In this document: positions 29,919 through 37,023 of the stretch, one piece after another | Position numbering within the stretch: the first letter of the stretch is position 1 | Layout: every line of letters starts with the position of its first letter | Source of the DNA: an uncultured Bacilli bacterium | Lineage (GTDB): Bacteria; Bacillota_I; Bacilli_A; RF39; UBA660 | DNA: 37,023 nt | Assembly (NCBI GenBank): GCA_934162325.1 | Contig: CAKPIH010000009.1 | Location: 1-37,023 of the forward strand | Reading direction: 5' to 3' | Notes under the pieces: generated by a model | Seen by the model: the letters and a program-made list of their open reading frames with translations, nothing else | What the model was told of the DNA's origin: nothing | The model's database searches: none | Made by a program: the position numbers and the translations under genes

Positions 29919-31138
29919 AGGATATTATAAAGAATAGTAATAAAGATTTAGAAGGAATATTTACTAAAGTAGATGAAATAGAGGAATATAATAGTAGTAA
30001 AGTACTTGATTCTTTTATAAAGAATAGTATTAGTGAGATTGATTTTAATAGTACTACTGGTTATGGGTATAATGATACAGGTAGAGATAAAATTGAAAGA
30101 GTTTTTGCAGATATCTTTAAAGCTGAGGCTGCTTTAGTTAGATGTCAATTTATATCAGGAACTCATGCTCTTACTACTTGTTTCTTTGGCCTTTTAAGAC
30201 CTGGAGATACTTTATTATCAATTAGTGGTAAACCATATGATACTTTAGATAGTGTAATTGGTTTTAATGATAATCCATCTTCATTAAAAGCCTTTAATGT
30301 TAAATATGAACAAATAGATTTAATAGATAATGACTTTGATTATGTTAAAATAGAAGATTTTCTTAAGAATAATAAAGTTAAAGTAATTGAAATACAAAGA
30401 AGTAAGGGTTATAGTACTAGAGATAGTATTAATATTGATAAGATAGAAAAAGTAATTAAATTAATTAAAAGTATTGATAAAGAAGTAATTGTTATGATAG
30501 ATAATTGTTACTGTGAAATGGTTACTACTAAAGAACCTACTGAAGTAGGAGCAGATGTTTGTGTAGGTTCTCTTATTAAAAACTTAGGAGGGGCTATTAC
30601 TTCAAATGGTGGTTATATTGTTGGAAGAGAAGATTTAATTAATTTATGTGCTGAAAGATTAAATGTTCCTGGACAGGCTTTAGAAGTAGGTCCATCTCTT
30701 AATCAGAATAGATATATATTAGAAGGTTTATACTTTGCTCCGATGGTAGTAGCAAATGCTATAAAGACCGCTATATATACTTCTTATGTTATGGAAAAAT
30801 TAGGATATGAAGTTAGTCCTAAATATAATAGTGAAAGAGTAGATATTGTTCAAAATATTATTTTTAATAATGAAAATGATTTAATAGAATATGTTAGAGG
30901 TATTCAGTTTAATTCTAAAGTAGATTCTAATGCTATGATTATGCCATCAGAAATGCCTGGTTATGATGATAAAATTATTATGGCTTCTGGTTCATTTACT
31001 GAGGGTAGTTCTATAGAATTATCTTGTGATGGTCCTCTTAGAAGTCCTTATATTGCTTATCAACAGGGTTCTATTAGTTATAAATATGGTAAATTAATTG
31101 TAACTAGAGCTATTAAACATTTGTTAAATAATAAATAA
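29912..31138 (+). CDS. PLP-dependent lyase of the Met_gamma_lyase/aluminium-resistance family
   Basis: The 408-residue fold-type I PLP enzyme is of the YnbB type, annotated as 'methionine gamma-lyase family' or 'aluminium resistance'. Family blocks are STTGYGYNDTGRDKIERVFADIF, RCQFISGTHAL, IDNCYCEMV, the PLP lysine Lys223 in VGSLIKNLGGAI, and SCDGPLRSPYIAYQQGS near the end. The real substrate is not established; a C-S lyase role is the usual guess. The ribosome binding site GGAGG lies in the SDR coding end. Confidence 0.88.
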   Translation: MLEDIIKNSNKDLEGIFTKVDEIEEYNSSKVLDSFIKNSISEIDFNSTTGYGYNDTGRDKIERVFADIFKAEAALVRCQFISGTHALTTCFFGLLRPGDTLLSISGKPYDTLDSVIGFNDNPSSLKAFNVKYEQIDLIDNDFDYVKIEDFLKNNKVKVIEIQRSKGYSTRDSINIDKIEKVIKLIKSIDKEVIVMIDNCYCEMVTTKEPTEVGADVCVGSLIKNLGGAITSNGGYIVGREDLINLCAERLNVPGQALEVGPSLNQNRYILEGLYFAPMVVANAIKTAIYTSYVMEKLGYEVSPKYNSERVDIVQNIIFNNENDLIEYVRGIQFNSKVDSNAMIMPSEMPGYDDKIIMASGSFTEGSSIELSCDGPLRSPYIAYQQGSISYKYGKLIVTRAIKHLLNNK

Positions 31139-31152
31139 TTTATTTTCTATTG

Positions 31153-31204
31153 CCCTATAGGCCTAAGGTCCTATAGGGTATTTTTTAGCCCAGGTCTAAA
31201 AAAT
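31153..31204 (-). repeat. Twin-hairpin element 5
   Basis: Minus strand: hairpin 1 ATTTTTTAG/CTAAAAAAT with loop ACCTGGG (31180-31204), one A, hairpin 2 CCCTATAGG/CCTATAGGG with loop ACCTTAGG (31153-31178), then CAATAG. Both 9-bp stems are perfect. It follows the PLP lyase stop and may also act as its terminator. Confidence 0.85.
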
Positions 31205-31223
31205 AAACTTTTTTGTAGACAAG

Positions 31224-31342
31224 AAAAAACCCACCAAAAGGTGGGCTACTGTGTATAGCACAGCTCGAGGTCGAGCCCTTGCCATCTCAAATGTATGGGG
31301 GGCTCGGTAAGAAAATACTACAATATATAGTATTCCCTTCGT
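31224..31342 (-). ncRNA. Small structured RNA, copy B
   Basis: Minus-strand promoter TAGACT (31372-31377), 17 bases, TATAAT (31349-31354), start near 31342. In order the RNA has a 5' hairpin AATACTA/TAGTATT (31314-31334), the core stem CGAGCC/GGCTCG (301-306 with 272-277 past 31000) enclosing CCAT/ATGG and a 9-base loop, a hairpin CTGTG-CTATA-CACAG (31249-31263) and the terminator CCCACC-TTTT-GGTGGG with six T. The core spacing is identical to copy A at 90-201, while stem bases differ in a paired way. No open frame of note. Confidence 0.78.
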
Positions 31343-31389
31343 GAGTTAATTATACTATAAATATCTATAAAAGTCTATATATTTTTATG
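31225..31389. repeat. 165-bp direct repeat, left copy
   Basis: The sequence is identical to 31567-31731 over all 165 bases. It holds the complete small RNA unit with promoter and terminator. The two copies are separated by 177 bases. Confidence 0.92.
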
Positions 31390-31568
31390 AATTCATTAAA
31401 CATCTGGATATAAAAAAATTATTCCAAGTATCAGATATGTTGACATTTATAGATAAACTATATTATAAAAAGAAAAATCATATTCCACTTACTAATGCAG
31501 AAAAGTATTTTTTAAGTAATGAAGAATTAAAACGGATAATGAAATTTTTAAATAGTAAAAGAATATAA
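31371..31568 (+). pseudogene. ORF remnant between the two small RNA copies
   Basis: An open frame without a usable start or ribosome binding site runs from 31371 to TAA 31566-31568. From ATG 31437 it encodes 43 residues (MLTFIDKLYYKKKNHIPLTN...). The composition and the ending LKRIMKFLNSKRI look protein-like rather than random. It may be the tail of a gene cut by insertion or duplication of the small RNA unit. I do not recognise the family. Confidence 0.3.
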
Positions 31569-31684
31569 AAACCCACCAAAAGGTGGGCTACTGTGTATAG
31601 CACAGCTCGAGGTCGAGCCCTTGCCATCTCAAATGTATGGGGGGCTCGGTAAGAAAATACTACAATATATAGTATTCCCTTCGT
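31566..31684 (-). ncRNA. Small structured RNA, copy C
   Basis: This copy is base-for-base identical to copy B, with promoter boxes at 31714-31719 and 31691-31696 and the terminator at 31567-31587. Copies B and C are in tandem on the minus strand, each with its own promoter and terminator, so each is a separate transcription unit. Confidence 0.78.
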
Positions 31685-31731
31685 GAGTTAATTATACTAT
31701 AAATATCTATAAAAGTCTATATATTTTTATG
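31567..31731. repeat. 165-bp direct repeat, right copy
   Basis: Identical to 31225-31389. Lack of any difference means the duplication is recent or the copies are kept alike by gene conversion. Confidence 0.92.
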
Positions 31732-31749
31732 CATTTTAACAAATACTAT

Positions 31750-31802
31750 CATTTCTAGATTATAAGCTAGAAATGACACTCTAAGACCTTAGGCTTAGAG
31801 TG
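31750..31802 (+). repeat. Twin-hairpin element 6
   Basis: Hairpin 1 CATTTCTAG/CTAGAAATG with loop ATTATAAG (31750-31775), one A, hairpin 2 CACTCTAAG/CTTAGAGTG with loop ACCTTAGG (31777-31802). Both 9-bp stems are perfect. It is in the opposite orientation to element 5, and the two bracket the duplicated small RNA units. It precedes the promoter of the LiaF-like operon. Confidence 0.83.
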
Positions 31803-31835
31803 AAAAGAAAAAATAAAAATATTATCTAAATAATA

Positions 31836-31864
31836 TATACAAATAATGTATCATGTGGTACAAT
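31836..31864 (+). promoter_or_regulatory. Promoter of the LiaF-like operon
   Basis: TATACA (31836-31841), 17 bases, then TACAAT (31859-31864) with TGTGG in front (extended -10). A strong AAAGGAG site (31876-31882) follows, in front of a decayed short ORF. Confidence 0.55.
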
Positions 31865-31888
31865 GCAATTATAAGAAAGGAGAATTAA

Positions 31889-32044
31889 ACGATTAAAGAA
31901 ATAAAAATAATTAAAGATAAAATATTAGAAAAAGAAGTAGCAGAACTTTTATCTAGTGAATTTTAGATATTAATGCTTCTAGAAGAAAATCCAAATAATA
32001 AATGGATATTAAATAATAAAGATTGGAGTGATAAGAATGAATAA
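31889..32044 (+). pseudogene. Decayed 51-codon leader gene of the LiaF-like operon
   Basis: Six bases after the AAAGGAG site, where an ATG is expected, stands ACG (31889-31891). The frame then runs 24 more codons (IKEIKIIKDKILEKEVAELL...) to an in-frame TAG (31964-31966), then 25 more codons to TAA (32042-32044), overlapping the start of the LiaF-like gene. One changed start and one nonsense codon would restore a 51-residue charged helical protein. It is placed where small regulators often sit in such operons, but I cannot name the family. Confidence 0.4.
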
Positions 32045-32714
32045 TATGAAAAGTATTTTATGGGGAGTGGTTTTGGTTTTACTTGGAGTACTTGTTGGTA
32101 CTAATAGTTTAGGTATTACTAATATTGATATTTTCTTTGATGGATGGTGGTCTTTATTTATTATAATACCTTGTTTTATAGGTTTATTTTCTAATGAGGA
32201 TAAAACTGGTAATATAATAGGCCTTTTAGTAGGAGTTATTTTATTACTAGGTATGAATGATATCTTAGATTTGGATAAGATATGGAAATTAATAGTACCT
32301 TCTATTATAGTAATTATAGGATTATCTTTAATATTTAAAAATAGTTTTAATAGTAAGGTAAATGATAAAATAAATAAATTAAATAAAGAAAAAAATAGTG
32401 ATGATAATTATTTTGCAGCCTTTTCTGGACAAGATGTAAACTTAAGTAATAAAAAGTTTAGTGGTAGTGATGTAACAGCATGCTTTGGTGGTATTAAATT
32501 AGATTTAAGAGAAGCTATTATCGAAAAAGATATAGTAATTAATGCTTCAAGTATATTTGGAGGTATTAATATTTTAGTACCAGAGGATGTAAATGTTATT
32601 GTAAAATCTACTTCTATCTTTGGAGGAGTTGCTAATAAAAAAGAAAATATTAATTCTAAAAAGAATATTTATATAAATGCTATGTGTATGTTTGGCGGAG
32701 TTGATATTAAGTGA
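32037..32714 (+). CDS. LiaF-like membrane protein
   Basis: The protein has 225 residues. Four short membrane helices fill the first 105 residues (ILWGVVLVLLGVLVG, DGWWSLFIIIPCFIGLF, NIIGLLVGVILLLG, LIVPSIIVIIGLSLIF). A beta-helix-type C-terminal domain follows with the repeated triad TACFGGIKLDL, SSIFGGINILVP and SIFGGV, ending MFGGVDIK, the LiaF/DUF2154 pattern. LiaF proteins hold cell-envelope stress sensors in check; no LiaRS two-component pair is next to it. The start is ATG 32037 behind GGAG. Its stop TGA overlaps the GTG start of the next gene. Confidence 0.8.
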   Translation: MNNMKSILWGVVLVLLGVLVGTNSLGITNIDIFFDGWWSLFIIIPCFIGLFSNEDKTGNIIGLLVGVILLLGMNDILDLDKIWKLIVPSIIVIIGLSLIFKNSFNSKVNDKINKLNKEKNSDDNYFAAFSGQDVNLSNKKFSGSDVTACFGGIKLDLREAIIEKDIVINASSIFGGINILVPEDVNVIVKSTSIFGGVANKKENINSKKNIYINAMCMFGGVDIK

Positions 32715-33523
32715 CTACTGGTAAGAAAATAATTAAATATTTATCTATGGCTTTTGCTATATTCTTAACTTTTACTATTATATCAGGTATAACAAATGGT
32801 ATATATAGTTTAATTAGTGTATTTAGTGATACTTCTGGTAATGAAGATGTAAAAGTGTTATGGAATAATGATAATACTAATATAGATGATATTGATATAG
32901 ATTTGATATATAATAATTTGAATATTAAAGTGGGAGATAAATTCTCTATAGAAACAAATAGTAATAATGTTAAATATACTATTCAAGATAGTACTTTAAT
33001 AGTAAAAGAAAATAAAAAGATATGGACTAGTTCTAATAATAAGAGAGATGAATTAACTATTTATATTCCTAGTAATATTGTATTAAATAAGATTGATATT
33101 GATATGGGAGCAGGTACTTTAAATATTGAAAATATGAATACTAGAAAATTAACTCTTGATTTAGGAGCGGGTTCTACTTTAATTAAAGATATTTATTCTG
33201 ATAATACTAATATTAATACGGGAGCAGGTTCTTTTACTATTGTAAATGGTAATATTAATGATTTAGATTTAGATATAGGGGTAGGAAAAACTAATATTAC
33301 ATCAAAGATTACTGGTAATAGTACTATTGATATAGGAATAGGATCTTTATCTTTAAATTTAATTGGTAATAATTATACTTTTAAAATAAATAAAGGTATT
33401 GGTAAAGTGGTAATTGATAATAAAGAAGTAAGTGATAACGAAGTACTAGGAGTAGGCTCTAACACTATAAAATTAAATGGTGGAATAGGAGATACTACTG
33501 TTACATTAAATAAAGATAGATAA
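32711..33523 (+). CDS. DUF4097-family beta-repeat membrane protein
   Basis: The 270-residue protein starts at GTG, overlapping the LiaF-like stop (GTGA). One membrane helix (about 10-35) is followed by a right-handed beta-repeat domain with recurring short turns: DMGAGTLNIENM, DLGAGSTLIKDI, NTGAGSFTIVNG, DIGVGKTNITSK, DIGIGSLSLNL and GIGKVVID. This is the DUF4097/adhesin-like fold, often paired with LiaF-like proteins in envelope-stress operons. The sensing domain is probably outside the cell. Start by translational coupling is likely, as there is no separate ribosome binding site. Confidence 0.8.
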   Translation: MTTGKKIIKYLSMAFAIFLTFTIISGITNGIYSLISVFSDTSGNEDVKVLWNNDNTNIDDIDIDLIYNNLNIKVGDKFSIETNSNNVKYTIQDSTLIVKENKKIWTSSNNKRDELTIYIPSNIVLNKIDIDMGAGTLNIENMNTRKLTLDLGAGSTLIKDIYSDNTNINTGAGSFTIVNGNINDLDLDIGVGKTNITSKITGNSTIDIGIGSLSLNLIGNNYTFKINKGIGKVVIDNKEVSDNEVLGVGSNTIKLNGGIGDTTVTLNKDR

Positions 33524-33595
33524 TATTTAAGAAAATATTAAGGTTTTATAAATAAAAAAATGTTATAATGATAAGAGATAAGGAGAAAGATAGTG

Positions 33596-34249
33596 ATGCA
33601 TGAAATTGATTTAGATAATTTACCGAGAAGGAAAACTTATGATTGGTTTAATACTTTTAATAATCCGACATATGGTCTTACTGTAAAGTTAGATGTTACT
33701 TCATTAGTAGAACATACTAAGAAACATAATGAATCATTCTTTATAAATATGTTATATATTGTTGTTAAAGCACTTAATAGTGTCGATAATTTAAGAATGA
33801 GATTTGAAAATAATAAACCTGTTTTATATGATGAGATAAATCCCGCTATTACAGTAATGACAAAAAATGAGATATTTGAAAATGTTAGGCTTATAAATAA
33901 AGATAATTATAAAGAATTCTATGAAATGGCTAAAGAGAGAATAGATAAGGCTAAATATCAAGATAAATTAAATGATGAGAGTTATAATTCTACTGCTAGT
34001 TATAATGAATATTATATAACTTGTTTGCCATGGACTGATTTTACTAGTATGACACATCCTATTCCAGAAGATAAAAGTTCACAGACCGTACCTAGAATAT
34101 GTTGGGGTAAGTATATAGAAAATAATGGTAAATATGAAATATCTTTAAATATAACAGTTAGTCATGTCTTTGTAGATGGTTATCACTTATCTAAAGTATT
34201 TAATAATATCAAAGAATTATTAAATGATACTACTAATGTACTTAAATAG
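33596..34249 (+). CDS. Chloramphenicol acetyltransferase-like (CAT) protein
   Basis: The 217-residue protein has the CAT fold. The catalytic motif HxxxDG is intact as HVFVDG (from His190), and ...LRMRFENNKPVLYDEINPAITVM and CLPWTDFTSMTHP match the family's core. CAT enzymes form trimers and acetylate chloramphenicol from acetyl-CoA. Many chromosomal relatives act on other acceptors, so resistance cannot be claimed. AGGAG lies 7 bases before GTG 33593 and 10 before ATG 33596, so either may be used. Base composition matches the surroundings, with no mobile element beside it. Promoter: TATAAT at 33563-33568 with an upstream TG. Confidence 0.82.
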   Translation: MHEIDLDNLPRRKTYDWFNTFNNPTYGLTVKLDVTSLVEHTKKHNESFFINMLYIVVKALNSVDNLRMRFENNKPVLYDEINPAITVMTKNEIFENVRLINKDNYKEFYEMAKERIDKAKYQDKLNDESYNSTASYNEYYITCLPWTDFTSMTHPIPEDKSSQTVPRICWGKYIENNGKYEISLNITVSHVFVDGYHLSKVFNNIKELLNDTTNVLK

Positions 34250-34257
34250 GAGGATTT

Positions 34258-34968
34258 ATGATAGAAATTAAAAATGTAAGTAAGACTTATAATGGTAAAA
34301 AGAAAGTATTAAAGAATATTAGTTTTAAAATTGAAGGTGGTGAGATATTTGCTTTTATTGGTCATAATGGGGCAGGTAAAACTACTATGATAAAGAGTAT
34401 TATGGGTATTCTAGATTTTGAAGAAGGCGATATCTTAGTAGATAATAAAAGTATTAAAGAAGAGCCTTTAGAATGCAAGAGAATAATGGCTTATGTTGCT
34501 GATAATCCTGATTTATATGAAAATATGAAGGCAATTGATTTTATTAATTTTATTTGTGATATGTATGAAGTATCAGAGGGTATTAGAAGAGAAAATACGC
34601 TAAAGTATGCTAAAATGTTTGAGATAGAAGATAAATTGAATGATGATATATCAAGTTTTTCTCATGGTATGAAACAAAAAATTGCTTTAATTGCTGCTTT
34701 AGCTCATAATCCTAAAGTTTTAATAATGGATGAGCCATTCGTTGGCTTAGATCCTAAGGCTGTCTATGACATGAAAGAAATAATGAGGGATATGGCTAAG
34801 GATGGTAAGACAATATTTTTCTCTACTCATATTCTTGATGTAGCGGAAAAACTATGTGATAGAGTAGCTATTATTAAAGATGGAACTATTGTTAAAGTAG
34901 GTAAGATGAAAGATATCAAGGGTGATGAATCATTAGAACAGGTATTCTTAGAACTAGGTGAAAAATAA
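34258..34968 (+). CDS. ABC transporter ATP-binding protein
   Basis: The 236-residue ATPase subunit has Walker A GHNGAGKT (35-42), signature SFSHGMKQK (from about residue 133), Walker B VLIMDEPFVGLDP and the H-loop STHILD. It is of the ABC-2/YtrB-EcsA exporter type. It pairs with the following permease, which it overlaps by one base (TAATG). Substrate unknown; EcsAB-like envelope or peptide export is a possible role. Confidence 0.92.
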   Translation: MIEIKNVSKTYNGKKKVLKNISFKIEGGEIFAFIGHNGAGKTTMIKSIMGILDFEEGDILVDNKSIKEEPLECKRIMAYVADNPDLYENMKAIDFINFICDMYEVSEGIRRENTLKYAKMFEIEDKLNDDISSFSHGMKQKIALIAALAHNPKVLIMDEPFVGLDPKAVYDMKEIMRDMAKDGKTIFFSTHILDVAEKLCDRVAIIKDGTIVKVGKMKDIKGDESLEQVFLELGEK

Positions 34969-36569
34969 TGAAAACACTATCACTATTAAAAGCTGTTCTT
35001 ACTTGTGATATGAATATGTTTAAATATTCTGCTGGTAAGAATGCTAGTACTAAAAAGAAGATATTATTACCAGTATTTCTTTTCTTGACTATGGGTTATT
35101 CTATTGGCTACTATGCCTATATGATAGGTAAACCATTACATGAAATTGGTTTAACTTATGTAATGCTTAGTTTATTTATCTTTATGGTTAGTATTATAAC
35201 GATAATTGAAGGTATTTATAAATCACAAGGAATACTATTTGAATGTAAAGATAATGATTTATTATTTTCATTACCAATAAAAAGAAGTCAAATACTATTT
35301 GTTAGAATATTTAAATTAATACTATTTCAGTATATATATAATTTAATGTTTTTATTACCAGCTTTTGTTATCTATATTTATTTTGAACATCCTAGTATAA
35401 GTTTTTATATAATATCTTTTATTATGACTATACTAATACCAATTATACCTACTGTTATATCTAGTATCTTAGGCTATTTGGTTAAACTGGTATCAAGTAA
35501 ATTTAAATCAAAGAAGATAATGCAAACAATATTATCTAGTATTATCTTTATGGGTATCTTTTTCTTAAGTTTTAATTTAAATAACTTTATCGAGGATATA
35601 GCAAGTAGGGCTTCTAGTATTAATGATATGTTAACGAGAATATATTACCCAGTAGGAGCCTACATTACATTAATAGATAAGTTTGATATCATGGTATTTA
35701 TAAAATTATTATTAATAAATATTATTCCATTTATCTTATTTATTTTACTAGGTGGTAAATATTACTTTAAAATAATAGAGGGCTCTAAAGAGAGTATAGT
35801 AAGAAAGAGTAAGAATAAAAAAGAAGTATATAAAAAGAATAGTCCTATTAAAGCCTTAACTATGAAAGAGTTAAAGAGATATTTCTCTTCACCTGTATAT
35901 ATGTTTAATACGATATTTGGTTTACTTTTAGTACTAGTATTAACAATACTTTTATGTATTAAAGGAAATAGTATTATAGAGATGTTACTTAGTAATGAGG
36001 AGTTAAATATAAATATTTCGATACCAGTTATTTATTATATCTTGGTACTATTCTCATGTTTGATGACTTCGATAACATCTTCTAGTGTATCACTAGAAGG
36101 TAAGACAATAAATATTACGAAGAGTTTGCCTATTAGTGAGAGGGATATTTTTAAGTCTAAGATAATTTATCCATATTTTATTGAATTACCTTTTGTTATT
36201 ATATCTGAATTAATATTCTTTATTATATTTAAAGTTAATATTATTTATATATTATTAATATTTAGTATGAGTATTAGTACTATTACTTTATCTAGTATCT
36301 TAGGATTAGTTATTAATTTGAAATATCCTAAGATGAATGCTTCAAATGATACGGAAGTAGTTAAACAGAGTATGAGTAGTATGGTAGCGGTATTTATTAA
36401 TATGGGTATTATTATTATCTCAGTAATTGGTATTTTTGCTTTATATGATAAGTTAAATATTTATTTATTACTTGGCATACATGTATTTATTATTATTTTA
36501 GTAACTATTGTTTTATATTATATTCTTATGAATAAGGGTATTAAAGAATATAGAAATATTAATGTATAG
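34968..36569 (+). CDS. ABC transporter permease, ABC-2 type
   Basis: The 533-residue membrane protein has about twelve hydrophobic segments in two halves of six, separated by a basic loop (KSKNKKEVYKKNSPIKALTMKELKRYFSS, about residues 280-308). The sequence DNDLLFSLPIKRSQILFVRIFK in the first half and TINITKSLPISERDIFKSKI in the second are the repeated coupling segments of this permease type. It works with the ATPase just upstream. The substrate is not predictable. Twin-hairpin element 7 follows the stop. Confidence 0.88.
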   Translation: MKTLSLLKAVLTCDMNMFKYSAGKNASTKKKILLPVFLFLTMGYSIGYYAYMIGKPLHEIGLTYVMLSLFIFMVSIITIIEGIYKSQGILFECKDNDLLFSLPIKRSQILFVRIFKLILFQYIYNLMFLLPAFVIYIYFEHPSISFYIISFIMTILIPIIPTVISSILGYLVKLVSSKFKSKKIMQTILSSIIFMGIFFLSFNLNNFIEDIASRASSINDMLTRIYYPVGAYITLIDKFDIMVFIKLLLINIIPFILFILLGGKYYFKIIEGSKESIVRKSKNKKEVYKKNSPIKALTMKELKRYFSSPVYMFNTIFGLLLVLVLTILLCIKGNSIIEMLLSNEELNINISIPVIYYILVLFSCLMTSITSSSVSLEGKTINITKSLPISERDIFKSKIIYPYFIELPFVIISELIFFIIFKVNIIYILLIFSMSISTITLSSILGLVINLKYPKMNASNDTEVVKQSMSSMVAVFINMGIIIISVIGIFALYDKLNIYLLLGIHVFIIILVTIVLYYILMNKGIKEYRNINV

Positions 36570-36580
36570 TTTATTATGTT

Positions 36581-36639
36581 CACTCTAGATCTATGGTTCT
36601 AGAGTGTTTATTTGAGCCAAGGTATTGCCATAAAATAAA
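36581..36639 (-). repeat. Twin-hairpin element 7 (second arm degenerate)
   Basis: The hairpin CACTCTAGA/TCTAGAGTG (36581-36606) is a perfect 9-bp stem with minus-strand loop ACCATAGA. The partner hairpin (36608-36639) keeps the ACCTTGG loop on the minus strand and the outer TTATTT/AAATAA pairing, but the inner stem is broken by ATTGCC. Order and orientation agree with elements 4 and 5. Confidence 0.65.
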
Positions 36640-36713
36640 TATATCAACCATATATATTATATATAAGCAAAGAATATATACTAAAATAATAGTAAAAATA
36701 TTAGAAAATATGT

Positions 36714-36719
36714 TATAAT
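36714..36719 (+). promoter_or_regulatory. Likely -10 box of the last gene
   Basis: TATAAT with TATGT in front (extended -10), 24 bases before the ATG. No good -35. Confidence 0.5.
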
Positions 36720-36742
36720 ATTATCGAATGGAGGTTTTTGAT

Positions 36743-37023
36743 ATGAATAATAAAATAACTGAAGGTATGGAAGTTTTAATATTTAGATATATTCCAGAAT
36801 GGGGATATAATCAAGATAATGAACATTATATTATTGGTACTGTTTTGAAAAAAGAGAAGTATGATGATGTATCTTGTCATGATAATTCTTGGCAGAAACA
36901 AGTATATACAGTACTAGGTGAAGATGGAGAAGTTTATACAGGCAACTATGGTATGGGCTTAGTAGGAAATAGTTTCTTTAGAACAAGAGAAGATCAAATT
37001 AAATTCTTAAGAAGAAATATTGC
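36743..37023 (+). CDS. Hypothetical protein, 5' part (runs off the window)
   Basis: GGAGGT lies seven bases before the ATG. The first 93 residues are seen: MNNKITEGMEVLIFRYIPEW, a stretch NEHYIIGTVLKKEKYDDVSCHDNSW, and LGEDGEVYTGNYGMGLVGNS, suggesting a small beta-barrel-like soluble domain. No family is recognised. Codon use agrees with its neighbours. Confidence 0.6.
   Translation, partial: MNNKITEGMEVLIFRYIPEWGYNQDNEHYIIGTVLKKEKYDDVSCHDNSWQKQVYTVLGEDGEVYTGNYGMGLVGNSFFRTREDQIKFLRRNI

Noticed and set aside
31224..31731. The repeats as a CRISPR array
   Set aside because: There are only two units of 165 bases with a 177-base gap and no cas genes; each unit has its own promoter and terminator, which fits small RNA genes.
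33596..34249. A transferred chloramphenicol-resistance gene
   Set aside because: The CAT fold and HxxxDG motif are present, but codon use matches its neighbours, no mobile element is adjacent and many chromosomal relatives have other substrates; resistance is not supported by sequence alone.

Overview
This is a very AT-rich chromosomal window from a low-GC Gram-positive bacterium of the class Bacilli in the broad sense. The best fit is one of the small-genome, gut-type lineages near Erysipelotrichales, RF39 or Acholeplasma relatives; that placement is inferred, not tested. The signs are strong AT bias in third codon positions, AGGAGG-type ribosome binding sites, Firmicutes gene pairs (DUF177-rpmF, rpsU-yqeY, yutD/yutH/NifU-like), Spo0A, an FtsK/SpoIIIE translocase and a YutH-like spore-coat kinase homologue. 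TGA is used as a stop (for example at 27807 and 32714) and Trp is TGG, so the code is the standard bacterial one, not the Mycoplasma code. Sporulation ability, present or ancestral, is likely.

Layout. 1-960: the tail of a gene, a minus-strand small RNA, an orphan HicB antitoxin and a twin-hairpin repeat. 961-8661: ftsK, a metallophosphoesterase, DUF177-rpmF, an AMP-dependent acyl ligase and a hybrid histidine kinase that has lost its phosphoacceptor His. 8680-17532: a twin hairpin, a kinase-like protein, pyrimidine-nucleoside phosphorylase, glycyl-tRNA synthetase, a nucleotidyltransferase-like tail-anchored protein, a PflX-type radical SAM protein, another twin hairpin, an unknown gene, an HD phosphohydrolase, a DUF4015 glycosidase-like protein and yutD. 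17678-20546: an unknown gene, a five-tRNA cluster, an S1-domain protein, a NifU-like protein and a YutH-like kinase. 20634-24626: pgk, tpiA, spo0A and a membrane SH3-like protein. 24675-28136: an accessory region with a twin hairpin, a nuclease/transposase remnant and a bacteriocin locus. 28278-31138: rpsU-yqeY, tRNA-His, a short-chain dehydrogenase and a PLP lyase. 31139-32044: a gene-poor island with two identical tandem copies of the small RNA, two twin hairpins in opposite orientation and decayed ORFs. 32037-37023: LiaF-like and DUF4097 proteins, a CAT-like acetyltransferase, an ABC exporter, a last twin hairpin and the start of an unknown gene.

The most notable systems are these. (1) An apparently complete two-peptide bacteriocin operon: a C39-peptidase ABC exporter, a short one-TM accessory or immunity protein and two tiny double-glycine precursor genes (27814-27954 and 27969-28136) whose cores each carry GxxxG. 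(2) A family of seven intergenic twin-hairpin elements with a fixed plan: a 9-bp stem, a conserved 7-8 nt loop like ACCTTAGG, one A, then a second such hairpin. (3) A three-copy family of minus-strand small RNAs, each with its own promoter and terminator and with paired changes in a shared core stem. Twin hairpins and small RNAs occur together at both small-RNA loci.
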